From assembly GCA_012931725.1 (NCBI GenBank), contig CM022948.1, positions 62,363,222 to 62,427,221 on the forward strand: a stretch of 64,000 nt of DNA, given 5' to 3'. Numbering within the stretch: the first letter of the stretch is position 1; every line of letters starts with the position of its first letter. Positions 1 through 13,000 of this stretch are shown here, one piece after another. The notes below the pieces were generated by a model. It was not told the origin of the DNA. It saw only the letters and a list, made by a program, of their open reading frames with translations, and ran no database searches. The translations under genes were made by a program, and so were the position numbers. The stretch is from Litsea cubeba. Taxonomy: Eukaryota > Streptophyta > Magnoliopsida > Laurales > Lauraceae.

Positions 1-13
1 AGTCTACGATTCA

Positions 14-465
14 TTAGGGCCTGTTTGGACAGGCAAAAAATAGAGTAGAGTGAAGTTAAATGGCCCTAACTGTCTAAAATTTCAACTCTACCCCGTTTGA
101 ATGAGTCTGGCCTAACAGATGAAGTAATGTTTAGGGCCTGTTTGGATAAAATGAGGAGTGGAGTGAAATGAAGTGCATTTTACATGTGGAGTGGAGTGAA
201 GAGAAGTGGGTTGAAGTTAAAATATAATACTTCATTTCACTCCATTTGGATGCTTATTTTGAAGTTAAGGTTTGAAGTAGAATCTACTTTTACTCAAGGA
301 AATGAAAGTAGTTAGAGTTGAAGTGAAATAGAGTACATGTGGCTTACAACATTACTTCATCTATCGGGCCAGACTCATCCAAACGAGGTAGAGTTGAAAT
401 TTTAGACTGTTATGGCCCATTTAACTTCACTCTATTCTATTTTTGCCTATCCAAACAGGCCCTTA
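14..465. mobile_element. Tourist-like MITE with ~115-bp inverted repeats and TTA target duplication
   Basis: The element runs 17-462. It begins GGGCCTGTTTGG and ends with the reverse complement CCAAACAGGCCC, and is flanked by TTA at 14-16 and 463-465. The left arm 17-131 and right arm 348-462 are inverted copies with scattered mismatches, including the AGAGTGAAGTTAAATGG block near each end. A TTA duplication with GGGCCTGTTTGG termini is the signature of PIF/Harbinger Tourist MITEs. A second GGGCCTGTTTGGAT start lies inside at about 133, so a related copy or internal rearrangement is nested in the middle. No coding capacity. Confidence 0.85.
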
Positions 466-469
466 GGGG

Positions 470-1440
470 ATGCATGTTACTACAGGCATGCTAAATGCCT
501 TTTAAGATTACTAGTAAAGCCCTGCATGTGCACCAAACACACAGTTTTACTAAGAAGATTTTAAAAAAATAAAGATTCTAAAAAAATTTAGTAGAAGCTG
601 AAATACATTTAAAAATCAAATTTCAACAGAAAATGAGTGATTGTAAATTGCAAGGCCCGTGCAATGTCCAAATACAACTGACACTACTTTTTCCTATACA
701 TTAGAAAATAATAAATGATGATATAGTGAGAAAAATGAGATATCAAAAGACAATCGATATGAAATTTATATAACTTTTTGAGGATATAAGTCACATGTTT
801 TTAGATATTTTATCATGAATGTGTACAAAAAATTTAAATTACTTTATTTAACCAATTAGGTCGACTTATCAATTTCCTGGTAGACTTGATCTACCAGTCG
901 AAAGCATAGTTAAATTGATAACATGCAGTTTCATAAAAAATAAAAATAAAAACTACGAACCAGATGAGCTTACTATTTTAAACCAATTACCATGAACATT
1001 ATGTGTTCACTACAAAAATCAGATTCTAGAAAAAAAAAATAATTATATCCTACCTAAGGACATCAGAATAAGAAAACTGAAAAACGATCACTTCATTCGC
1101 TAACTCTAAAGTTAGTAGTAACGCTAGCATAACAAGCAGTTTCTATGAGATTTTAATTTTTCCTTTGAGAAAATGAATGACGCTTCATTGAAATATATAA
1201 AAAGAAGAATAACAACAACAACAAGAAGAAGTTGTATATTAAGAAACTAAAAATTGTACAGAACAATAACAATTTTATGATAGCAATCTATAAGACCTAC
1301 CACTAAATTACATTTATGGAATTATCTTTAGCAATCATTAATATTAGAAGAGCAACAATATTTAGTAGTAGTTATCACATTATCCAACTTGTTATTATTC
1401 TTCCAACAGGGGTATAAATCAAGATCAATACAACTATTAT
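470..1440. other. AT-rich sequence, no gene seen
   Basis: No open frame with recognisable coding character. I see simple A/T runs and a short AACAACAACAAC stretch near 1210. No element ends recognised. Confidence 0.4.
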
Positions 1441-2570
1441 GTCAGAGGTGAAAAATAATAGTACTAAGTGGGCCCACATCTTGCAGTTTATTGGGCATAT
1501 CTATATCTATATATCTATAATAATACTAAGTGAGGCCCACATCTTGTATTTTATTGGGCAGGTGTGTAGTGAAAAAGTACTACACTTTACTCTCTTTTAT
1601 ATAAGGGTATAGAAAATTATAAGTGGGCCATGATATGTAGTGAAAAGCATTATCATTTTATTCTTTTTTATAAGAGTAAATATATATAGATAGATAGATA
1701 GAGATAGAGATAGAGATAGAGAATACTAAGTGGGGCCCACATCTTGCATTTTATTGGGCAGGTGTGTAGTGAAAAAGTACTACACTTTACTCTCTATTAT
1801 ATAAGGGTATGGATATAGATATAGATATAGAGATAGAGATAGAGATAGAGATAGATAAATAATAATAATAATAATGTATAGATTATATTATTATTATATA
1901 GGTGGGCCTACACAAGTTCTTCTCTTTTATAATCTTCTTATTATTATATAAGTGGGGCCCAAGATCTTCTCTTTTAAAAGGGTAATATTAATATATAGGT
2001 TATATTATTATTATCTAAGTGGGGCCCAAACAAGTTATGTCATTTTGTATCTTAATAATACTAATAATAATGTATAGATTATATTATTATTATAGGTAGG
2101 GCCCACATAAGTTCTTTCTTTTAGAATGGTAATAATAATATATAGATTATATTATTATTATTTTAAGTGAGGCCCCACATCTTGTATTTGATTGGACAAG
2201 AGATTATATTATTATTATCTAAGTGGGGCCCACATAAGTTCTTCTCTTTTAGAAGGGTAATAATAATATAGAATATATAGATTATAGTATTATTATCTTA
2301 AGTGGGGCCCACATATTGCATTCGAGTAATAATATTATTATCTTAAGTGGGGCCCACATCTTTCATGTGAGTGGGCAAGTGTGTAAGTGATGAGATGAGA
2401 TGAAATGATGATAAATGAAAAGTTCTCTTTTAGAAATGATGATGATGAATGATGAGATGATTAGATGAGATTGATGAAAAAAAATGAAATGATGACATGA
2501 CGTGGGCCCCACAATGGTTAGTCAAAAAACGATGCAACTTTCTTCCCTTTTATTAAGAGTAGATAGATAG
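1440..2570. repeat. Degenerate tandem array with GTGGGGCCCACAT core plus GATA and TTA microsatellites
   Basis: About eleven copies of a diverged unit containing AAGTGGGGCCCACAT recur (near 1466, 1529, 1729, 1951, 2019, 2097, 2165, 2221, 2301, 2346, with a related copy at 2503). Many are followed by CTTGCATTTTATTGGGCA or AAGTTCTTCTCTTTTA and preceded by TTATATTATTATTAT. Two GATA/GAGATA microsatellites lie at 1681-1722 and 1811-1857. The longer unit TAGTGAAAAAGTACTACAC occurs at about 1567 and 1765. The array ends near CTTTTATTAAGAGTAGATAG. The unit is irregular in length (about 45-200 bp), suggesting repeated slippage or amplification within a non-autonomous element. Confidence 0.65.
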
Positions 2571-4370
2571 ATTTAGCCAATCTCTCAATCAGTCTTTAAT
2601 TGATGGCCCACTAAATGTATTAACAATACTCAGAAGTTGGTTTAGTTAATTGTTTCTAACCAATTGACCCATAAACTATCTTGGATATTCAACTAACATA
2701 TTATACAAAGTGTGCATATGTTCTTTGTAAATGAAATCACAACGTTCTATAAGGTTGATGGTCTTAAATTTATGCACTCTCTATTGGCACCAATATAATA
2801 ATATAATTTCTACAAACACCTCAAAACCTTATCCTATCACAGGTTATTACAATCTCTTAGATTTGGAATTTTGTTTATTTTTATTTTATAGTTAAGGTTG
2901 AGGTTTGACAAGATCTCTTAAACATATCTTGAAGAAAATTAATACAAAGAATAGTGGGACGTCATGGTTGATAATTCAATGGAAAAGTTGCCTATGAAAT
3001 GGATTATGTGCATAAGTATAAAAGAAAGAAATTTATATTATTTTTAGAAATTTCATCAGTATTCTTTCTAATTCAATTAGTTTTATATAGATAACATTAG
3101 AGGACCTTTTTCTAAAAAAAAAAACCCCATTATAGGACTTGCAACTAGGGGGCAAACAAGTCGGATCTAAGAATGGGTCGTGAGGTGACTGCGGGGTTAA
3201 ACTCCCTCCAGTAATATTTGACTTCGTTTCTTATAGGGGTCAGGTAACACATACTCAATGTGGTTCAACCAAATCCGGCTAGCATCATTCTGCAATTTCG
3301 ATCTTTTGTATTTTTTTTCTTACAAGAGTTGAGAGTCGAGAGTTTGAATGAAAGAGAACATGAAAGGAGGGGAAGGAAGAATCACAAAATAGGTAAAGGC
3401 ACTTCAAGAAACAACCCTTCAAGAAGAAATTTACTAGAAGGGTTGTGACAAAAGAAGAAATTCCTCAAATGGATAGAAGAAAATGAAGAAAAGCAATAGA
3501 AGAAATCGGTTATACAAATTATACAGATTAACCCTAACATGACCCATTTATATCTAGGTCATGATATTTTGACCTGTGAGCAACCCGTATGTATTGTGAA
3601 TCAGGTTTAGCAGTCAAATTCGAGTTGGATAGGGGGTTAGGGTTAGCAGGTGGGTTAGAATTTCCGATCCCTACCTACAAACTTGAGGTTCGACGATGAA
3701 CACCTTTTATTCTAAAGTCTCTCACTCAATTAGTTTGTTCGTCCAACTAATTGTTTAATAACATACAAATCTAGAGTATCATTAATTATATTAGGCTCTT
3801 TATACTAAGATGTATGGATTTTTATTCCATAACATTATTTGAATAGGAATCAATTTCCATGTTAGATGATTTGTTTTTAATAATTGTCTAAATAGGATTA
3901 GTCATTTTAATCCTGAGAGGGACAATCAACGATTAGCTCATCTCTAATATGAAAAGCCTGAAACTTTTGAATAGGAAAATAGATACAAATCTGAGATCTA
4001 ATCTAAATAGGATCCTACAAACTACTCATGTAGATCACCACTGGCCACAATCTACATTCATGGCTATCCTTCCGGCCAGTGCTTTGATTAAGTCCTGACA
4101 TTAAAAGACAATCTAAGTATGCAAGAATGCATGCTTGATTAGAATATAAGATGAAATAACCACATATGAAGATACTTTTTTTACATGTTTTATGGGTATG
4201 CAATATGTAGATATATATGATGTACATAAAACAAAAAATTAAAAATGAAAGAAAAAAAATCATATGCTTACTGCCATTTCCATGATCGTATTTCTCTTTT
4301 TCTTTTGTCTTAGGTAAGTATTCACGCACGCACCCACACACTGAAGTCCCTCATCACCAATACTGCAACC
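2571..4370. other. Intergenic sequence, no gene seen
   Basis: Open frames here (3260-3448 plus, 4015-4341 minus) are short and low-complexity and match nothing I recognise. A purine-rich stretch lies at 3330-3490. Words such as TGACCCATTTATA and GGGTTAGGGTTAGCAGGTGGG near 3540-3650 look like a degraded dispersed repeat. Confidence 0.35.
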
Positions 4371-4772
4371 ATGGATTAATCCCTAGTTGTATCTTTGAAA
4401 GGGAGGTGCCTCACTAACTCTGCAACCAAAATCGATAAGTAGTTACATATACAGATTGATGGATGGAGATAGAGAGAGAAAGAGAGATTACCTAGTCGAT
4501 GATTCATCGGTGCTTTGGGTTTTGGTGGATATTTGAAAAACATAACTAGGAAAAAGTGGGAGAAGGATATTTCCCCTTTACGACTTTCCATTTTTCTTCT
4601 TATATCAAACCTCCACCGTGACGTCGTGACCCTTGTAGTTGGACTTACCACTGAAGTGAGAACGATGCTATTCTTCTCTTCTCTTGAGGACTCAATTGTA
4701 TCAGAGTTATCACAGAGAGAAAGGAGAGAGCGCTTGGAAAATAGGGTGAGGTGGGTTGTCAATGGAAGAGAA

Positions 4773-5150
4773 AACAACCTTTTATGCCCAAATACATTTT
4801 GTAATGCTAAATTTCCATTAATGAGTCTCAACCACTTTAGGGAAACGCCAATGTGCCAGCTAATGTGTAACCCGGTGTGTAACTCACAACCAATTTGCCA
4901 GCTAATGTGTAACGCGGCGTTGCCAGCTAATGTGTAACCAGGAGTGTAACGCATAGACTTGTGCATTGAATTTGGTCAATAATCTTATGTTTTTACATTT
5001 TCACCATTTTACTTTTTTTTATGTATACTTGTTTGTTCTATTGAGTGGTACCTCTCACAACCTTTTATGCCAAATACATTTTGAAACACAGAAACTCCAT
5101 TAATGACTTTGAACCATTTTAAGGAAATTACCATTTACCACCTAATGTTC
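4773..5150. repeat. Diverged ~100-bp duplication with a 3-fold TGCCAGCTAATGTGTAAC repeat
   Basis: The segment 4773-4870 (ACAACCTTTTATGCCCAAATAC, then CATTAATGAGTCTCAACCAC) recurs in diverged form at about 5057-5150 (ACAACCTTTTATGCCAAATAC, CATTAATGACTTTGAACCA). Between them TGCCAGCTAATGTGTAAC is repeated at about 4855, 4897 and 4920. Open frames on both strands over 4376-4966 are by-products. I do not recognise a protein. Confidence 0.6.
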
Positions 5151-5524
5151 GATTAGGCGGATTACATGCAATCTTGCAAACATTTTCAAGTGAGCTTGGT
5201 GCATATGGGGAATTCCATATGTACCTCATAGTGGGGCCTATTTGATCACCTATCTAACTCGATCATACACATGGGACCCCCTGAAACTCACCAATCCGAT
5301 TTTTACATACATTCAAATGGAATGCGCACACTACTAGGTCAACTGTGCAGTTTTTTCATGGGTTGAAATTTTGTGAGCCGTTGATCAAATGGTTAGGACG
5401 ATCAAGTGGGCCCCCTAGCTAGATCTTTTGCTCCCCCAACCAATCTCGTTCCCATGTGGGACTCCACAACAAGGTGTGCAAGGGATGGGGATGACGGACC
5501 CACCTGGATCTTTTGTGCCCCCTT

Positions 5525-6987
5525 TGTAAGGCCCCTAGCCTTAATTAGTGGTTATCTCTAATTAATAGGATTAAGGTTAGCTAATGGGATTTAGTACCCT
5601 ACAATGTTAAGTTTAGTGGGGAGGTTAGTATTGGTGAGTTTTGGGGTGATTTGGGTCTGTTTAAGGGTAATAAGGGGTGTTTCGCAATTTAGGCAAATTA
5701 TGTGATGTTAGCTTGCAATTTTAAGAAAATTAGTATAGTGGATGCATTGGGTAGTTTCATTAAGCACGCATTTTTCATGTCGGGCCTATCACAACTCGAT
5801 TGCCCGAAACACATTTAGAAGCCCACTCCAAATGGCCCAAAGCTCTTGCTTGTAATATCTAAAAACTCACTTAAACAATGGGCTAGGCCCTTATTTGTAA
5901 TTCCAAGAATTTATCTCTACAACCCTAAAACCCATCCCCCCCCACTCTTTCAGTGTCTTCCATATTCTCCCCTTTCTCTACTCTCTCTACTTCCTCTCCT
6001 TCTCCTGATCTCCAACTCAAGACCTAAGCCACATCAAGCTCATCCCAAGCTTCTAAGGCGTTCCCCTTCCTCTCCTCCATCACCTTCTTCCCCCATTTCC
6101 ATTCTAGTTAAGCTTCCCTTTTCCCCATCCTCTATTTAGTTTCCTTGTCTTTCATTAGGAGAACGCATTCATGACTCATAGGTACTTTTCTTCTTGTTTG
6201 GCATGTAGGGAAGGGATTATAGCTTGGCTTGGTGAGATGGTGTTGTGGTATGCAAGATATGGCAAACCCTAGGCTCCAAGAAAGGGATTTTTTCTGCTAA
6301 TCCAATAGAGGCAAGTGAATAATATTTGTAGCTTTATGTTTATGCTTTTCTTGGTTGATTCCATGCTTTAATGGTTGTAGTTACCCTCTTACAAGCTTTC
6401 ATAAGTGTTTAATGTTGTAGTAGGAATTTAGGGTGTATTAATGGTGATTAATGCTTTGGCCCTTACAATGGAGTAATGATGCATTAAATAATAACCTTGA
6501 GTCGTCCTTAGATGGTGCTAGAAATACCTTTTGGAGGAGGGAATAGTGATGTTCTCAAAATCCAAGTGGGACCCAATTTGACCAAGCCAACCCAAGGTCA
6601 CCCTATTTGATAAAGGTAATTAGCATGAGCAGTTGAGTAATTCCCCACTAATTAAGCCTAGTTTATAGGATTATGACCTTTGTGAGATTAGTAATGTCAT
6701 TAGAGGTTTAATTGGATACCCTAGAATTTCTTAGTTGCTAGAAGCCCTTAGTTGTAAATCCTAATTATAGGAGGCTTTTCCTTAGAGAGTTGTGCAACAA
6801 ACCTAGAATGACCCAATTACCCATGGCCTTATCCATTAGCCTATAGAAGGGTACTCTAGTCCTTCCACCCTAATTATTTTCCTCCAAATTAGAAAACCAG
6901 ATCCCTTAAATGACCTTGGCCTCCTTCATTATCAACATACCAAACATGACATTCTAGTAATTAAATAGACTTAGATACCTAAACTAC
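5525..6987. repeat. Old LTR-like sequence (left of the solo LTR)
   Basis: The stretch opens TGTAAGGCCCCTAGCC, resembling the TGTAAGACCCCGACC start of the solo LTR at 6988. It contains a pyrimidine-rich leader-like block (5940-6130). With the sequence to the right of 10047 it probably formed one older element into which the solo LTR inserted. I could not find a matching 3' end, so the boundaries are uncertain. Confidence 0.35.
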
Positions 6988-7487
6988 TGTAAGACCCCGA
7001 CCTGAGAGACCTCGATTAGTGTTAATTAAATTGTATTTTAGTTCTAAATGTGTTTAGTGGATTTTGGTTAAGTTTTGAGTAAGAATAGCTTTTAAATAGC
7101 GTTGGGGAATTTTGAGAACCTTCTTGATTTGTGAGACCCTTTGGAGGTTCTTGTTACGACTTTGCGCGAGCTTGGAGGATTACTCATGATTTGAGAAATT
7201 TGTATTTTAATCTCGTTTAATTCTTCTTGTTAATCTCTACAACTTTCATGTTGACTCCGTCCCCATTCGAGAGACCTAAACCCGTCTTTTCTCAAATTGA
7301 GAGCAAAATGGTCTTTTTACCCAAAATCTGGACACAATTTTCAATGTCACCAAAACCCGCAAAATATATACCTTTTGGAAACTAGAAATTTCGTCGATCA
7401 ACTTTGTCTTCTTCGTCGAAATCATTTAAGGTCCCAAAATCCATGTTTTTAGCCCGACAAGAACTTTAAGTTGTGGGACCCACCTTC

Positions 7488-7512
7488 CTTTTGCTATATA
7501 AGGGAACCCTTC
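7488..7512 (+). promoter_or_regulatory. TATA box of the solo LTR promoter
   Basis: GCTATATAAGGGAACCC is followed by a CT-rich stretch (7510-7620), the usual layout of an LTR U3/R boundary in plants. Inferred from sequence only. Confidence 0.5.
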
Positions 7513-8322
7513 TCCTTCATTTCTCTCCTCTTGCCCTAATCAGTATTGAAGAGAAAGAAATCACAGCAGCCCTAGCCTCCTCCTCCTTCTTCTTGCTTTC
7601 TTCATCTCATAGCACCACCAAGCCCTTGCTAAATCAAGAATGGATTTCATAATCTTCATCCTCTCTTCAAGAGCATTCCTTGGACACCATTTTGAAGAAA
7701 ACCAAGCTTTCCAAGACTTCCATTGAAGTCTCATTGCTTATTTGAAGAACTTCCAAGTATGTAATCTTCCTAAAACTTATAGATTTGTGTTTGTATAGCC
7801 CTAGAGAATCTCCATCTCTATTATTGAAAACACCCTTTCTATTTCTTGGTTTTGATATTTTAGGGCTTGTATTTGGGGTTTTTTTATTAGATTGGTGATT
7901 TATGGCTTAAAGAGTGATTAGAGCTTGGATTTACTTAGCATTGGACCCAAGACAAGTGGATAAAATGATTTCTTAGTGTTAATCATGTTTTTATTCATAA
8001 TCTTGATTTTTCATTAATGACTTGCTTTACTCAAATGACATGATTTCTATTGACTTTGAAATATACTCTTGATGCAATCTTATTGTCCTGTTAATCTTTT
8101 GGAAAATGTGGTATTAGACTTGTATTGCTTTACTTGGATTTTTATGATTATTTCTCTTGTAATTGAATGGATGGAAAGGAGATGTTAGATGGATGTTTTA
8201 GATGGTGGATTGAATGAGATTTGAATGACCCTAAAAAATGTGTATGAAGGGTGCTCAGAATGTATGAGAAGAAAGAAGAAAGAAGTAGAAAAATCTGACT
8301 TGAAACTGAACCGGGCGTGCAG

Positions 8323-8605
8323 GTTGGTCAGCTGTTGGCTGACCGAAATGCCCATTTCGGTTAACCGACAGCCAACCGAACTCGTCGGCTCCTTTTCTCG
8401 AGACCTGCATTTTATCAGAAGTTCCGTCGGTCAGCTGTAGGCCAACTGAACTATACACTTCGGCTAACTGACGGCCAACCGAAATCAGCTCGGTCCCTTT
8501 TCCAGAGAGCGGCATATTTTCTGATTCGGACCAGACGGTCAGCTGTCGGCTAGCCGACATGCCCAGTTCGGCTAACCGATAGGTGACCGAGAAGCTGACC
8601 GAAAC
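8323..8605. repeat. Three ~105-bp direct repeats rich in CAGCTG/GGCTGACC palindromes
   Basis: Within the solo LTR, the block GGTCAGCTGTTGGCTGACCG then TTCGGTTAACCGACAGCCAACCG recurs near 8325, 8430 and 8540. Each copy pairs GGTCAGCTG with a TTCGGYTAACYGA inverted segment. The frames over it on both strands are artefacts of the repeat. Confidence 0.7.
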
Positions 8606-10047
8606 TACAGTTTTAATGGATTTTTTTTAAGAACCATGTGGAATTATATTAAAGAAGAAACCCCATCATCATGATCTCGTTAAGGTTCTTTAGACTTGTC
8701 AATGTACGTAAGGACCCGAAATGTTTTTAATTCTCAAAGAGTACCAAATGTATACCAAATCCAACATACGGGACCCTATTCACATTGATTTAAATCTTGG
8801 ACCTTCAACACTTGGCCCAGAGAATGTTTGAAATCCATTCATGCTATATCTCGACCCGAATTTCACTTGTACACTTTAAATCTCATGTCTTTTGACTAGA
8901 CTTGCCCCGAAAGTACTGGAAATTATATATTAGCATGTTGCTAGCCCGTTTATGCCCGACCCGATACTGATGTGCTTTTGTGCCTATGTGCACCCCGCCC
9001 TGTTAAATGTATTCATTTGTTTTGATTTCTCGTATGTGACCCATGAGTTGGCACCACTAAGCTTGGATGACCTTATCGGTTTGATCCACCGATTTGGAGA
9101 TCTCCCTCCCATCCTGCCAGCTGCAGCCTGGATCCTATTCCTGTACCAATACCCGGTTCGCTACTGTGGACCCTTATAGTATTTAATCGTTGACTCTCCT
9201 CACCTTGTGTGACTGAGGTCAACGTCCCGATGTTCTCTCATCACTTTAGTGAGAGGATTTAGCTTCGTGTGGTTGCCATTTTGACAGTTCCTAATTCTTG
9301 GTACCTTTACTGTTCTATATTGTTCATGTCTTCTCTAATAAACGATGCATTATCTTTTATGAAATTCATTGTTTACACAGGGTTTCAATATTTTGCAAGG
9401 TATCATTGTTTTAAATCTATTGTCATAACTTTTCACTCACTTGCCAGACCGTCGTGTCTGATCCATTATTTTGGTACTCAGGTTCCGAACTCATTGCCAT
9501 TAAGGAGGAGCCTGAGGAGGCGGTTGGTGAACCGCAGCGTGTGATCGAGTGGCAAGCTGATGATGTCATGCAGACATCCGATCAGGCTTAGAGATGCGAC
9601 ACATTTTGGGGTTTTGTTTAACATCTTTTGGGGGTTATTCATTGAGTTGTACTGGCCTTTGTTGGCCATTATTTTTTGGGCAATTTAACTAACTGATCTT
9701 TTGTATAGCTTTAATATTTACTTTTGGGAAATGCCATCATGATCATTGCTCATTCTGATATTAAATTGTCTATAATTATGAAATCAGTCGTGTTTATGGA
9801 ATGGTATGAATATGATTTGCTACACGCTTTCGTAATCCCGAATATGTAAATGTGTTTACGCGGGATGACTTGTTGTGAAATCCTCACCGCGGAACCCTAT
9901 GGGAAATCACGTGCACGGATGAAATGTTTTCCTTAATTCCATGTATGGATTAGCCAACCAAAGAGATGCACGTGGCGTGGCATCATTAGTCGCACGCATT
10001 CGATCCCGAATTAGGCTCATAACCCGGTTTGGGGTTGCGACAACTAC

Positions 10048-13000
10048 CCTCACTCTTATCTTCAATTTCAATAACCAAGCCAAGGACCCCTTGGTCATTT
10101 CACCTAGACTATCTAAAGTACCCCCATCCTTATCTATTTCTCCCATTTACAATAGAGGGCATTTTAAACAAATTAACCCAAACAAACCCTATATAAACAG
10201 ACCCAAACTCCCTCCAACGTTTTCTACTTCTCTCCCTCTCATTCCATTTCATTTCCGTCCCATCTCTCTCTCTAAGTTAGAGAATTAGGGTTTCTCTCTA
10301 TATCTAAGGCATCCAATTGAAAGAAGACATGGCTTTCATCATGATCAAGCTACCTCCAAGTTAGGGGATCCATCTCATCTTCTAGATCTTCCCCTCCTCT
10401 TTAATTAAAGGTAATTTCCATCCCCTTTTTCCAATTCCTTATAGAAATAGCTTCTTCTCCTAAAACTCCTTTTTCTAATGCACTTCTCTCTTTGGAAATG
10501 AGTGTAGGGATTGTAGATCTGGCCATTGGAGTATTCCTAGAGCTTTTGGAGAGAAACCTAAGTTAATTGAGGAGTTTATTCCTAATTAGGCAAGTAGAAA
10601 TGCTTAGATTTATTAATTTGATTGATTAATATGCTTAGATAGTTAATGACTATCTCATATGGTTATTTAGTGTGATTTCTGTAATTGGATGGTTGAATGG
10701 ATGCTATGATGTGTAGATCTATCTTTCTAATCCCTTTTATGTATTTTTGACCATTGAAGGATGAGAGTCCTCCATTTGGAAGATCAATGACCCATTTGTG
10801 ATGAAATTATAATGTGAGAGGTGTGTTTGATGTACAGAGATGAATGAGAGTAGATCTGATCAGAATTGGTTGGAGATTGATGGAGTTTTAATGGAAAATG
10901 GAAGAGGTAAAAGTCTAAATTCTGTGGAATCTGTGGACAATGTGGAGTTCACACAACTGGGAGCACTAATTTGCACAGGGTCAGTGTATCCGGTTGACCA
11001 GACTACCCATTATGTCGATCGGGTACATTATGTATCTAAAAATCACTGAAGGCAAGCCTCCAAGTCCGTATTGGATGAGAAGTCAGGTCATTGTACATGA
11101 AGCTCTGACATACAATCCTAAGTGTGATTATGGATGGCACTTAAGCTGTAATCCATAATCACAGTCCATATTGGATGAGAAGTCAGGTCATTGCACATGA
11201 AGCTCTGACATACAATATTGGGAACTTTAACGGTAGATCTTCATAGACGGACTGAATAACGGGATGATATTAATTAAGTGGAGTATTCAAAGGTACGCAT
11301 CATTAACTGTTGGGAACCCAATGGAGGAATAGCAGTACCTAAACTCTATGGATCATATCCTTAACTAATATCGTTCCACTTGAGACAGTAAGGTGATCTG
11401 GTTCGGAGCACCCCACTTGGTGAACTGTATGATTTTTGTTTTATGATTAGACGACCAGCAGATTCTAACAAGTATATGTTTCGTTCACGGCCGGCAAACT
11501 TCAGTAATGGCATATACGGGTATATATGGTATGTTCGCGGCTAGCAGACTCCGGTGACGACATATATAGTTCTTATGTGGTATGAGTACAATAGGTACCT
11601 TCGGGGTACTGCGACCGTCGGCTCTCAGACCGGGTATAGTGGATGTATACAGATGTTGAGATGATATGTAATACCATGATTGGGACATGGCCGTGGATAT
11701 GGGTGTGGATATGTTTGTGGATATTGATGGCTGAGATGGGTTCGTGTGTACGCTCCAATTCGATGTTACGACAGTGATGGGTGGCCATGACCACCCATAG
11801 TTGATGTTCATCGAAGGTTGTTGGAACGACAATGATGGGTTGGCCCCGACCTCCCACGTCCTTTGTACTTCAACTGCAGACGTACCTTATGAGCTGCTAT
11901 GATTATATATGAGTTGTATGATTATCATGATATGTTGGATGTTGTTGTTTAGCGCCTTTAGTTGCTGACATTGATATGGTTGGATCGAGATACGTTAGAC
12001 ATGGACAAGGTAGAACTACCCCCTCAGCTTGGTGATACTTATATGCTCTTTATGATATAGATGATCTATTGATGATGATACTCCTAGGCTGTGAACGTTA
12101 TTGATATCTTTAATTGTAATTATGAGACAATATTTATGATGATGGCTTCTCTTACCCATATGTCATGCTGTACCAAATATTTGTCGTATTCTGTTATATT
12201 CCTATCTTTTTTATTATTCATACACTACACTTCATACCGTTTCTGTTGCACTTTGATATCTTATTTTTATTACTAAGGTACTAATCATGCATGTACAACT
12301 TGGATCAGGCATGGCCTTCTATCCTATTTGTTAATATAATGTATTGTCATCTAAACATGCCTATTTGCCTGGCTCATTGAGCCTGATCCAATCATTGGTG
12401 CTTTCAGGTACCTTTCCCTTTTTCTTGCTTACTGGTTTAATTGGCGGTTGATTCGTTGCTGCAGGGCTTGGAGAGTGATACAGTTGATGAATTGAGAGAC
12501 CTCTATCACTTAGAGTCTGCTATTTTACTTATTTCATTATACATGGCCATGTTGGCTAAGATTCTATTTAGTTTAACTTTGGAAAGTACCTTGTAATCTC
12601 TTAAAGTGAAATTAGATTGTAGAGTATTACCCATTTACTTGCTCATATGAGACTTATACTTGTTCATCTTATTGGGTTTTCCGATTCTCATGGGTACTTT
12701 CCTGTACCGTCTCGAGAATAGAGGCGCTCGGATCTTGGAGCGTTAGCCTGCTATGCTCAAATACTCTCAGAATTTCATGAAACTTTGCGAACACCTTTCT
12801 AATGACAAAAGAAAACTCGCTCATGCACTAAACCCACATAATTAACTAACTTGGCAACTAATTAGACTAATTGAAAAATTAACAGGCTAAACACATGAGT
12901 AAGGTCGGGGACCATAAAGTTTCTTACGTGGTTTTTGGCCTAGTTTTGGACTTTAGTAATGGATCCCTTGGACCTTAAACCATGCCTAATGGACTTGTGA

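Larger units (their letters stand above)
6988..10042 (+). mobile_element. 3,055-bp solo LTR, probably Ty3/gypsy, with 5-bp target duplication
   Basis: The element begins TGTAAGACCCCGACC and ends GGGGTTGCGACA. It is flanked by an exact duplication ACTAC at 6983-6987 and 10043-10047. TG...CA ends plus a 5-bp duplication define an LTR-type insertion. No gag, protease, integrase or RT frame lies inside, and the start sequence is not repeated at the 3' end, so this is a single large LTR left by recombination between two LTRs. A TATA box (GCTATATAAGGG, about 7493) precedes a CT-rich leader with CTTGCCCTAATC, consistent with a plus-strand promoter. A large-LTR derivative element is the alternative. 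Confidence 0.75.

Noticed and set aside
3630..3660. GGGTTAGGGTTAGCAGG as interstitial telomere repeat
   Set aside because: Only two TTAGGG-like units, not the plant TTTAGGG array.
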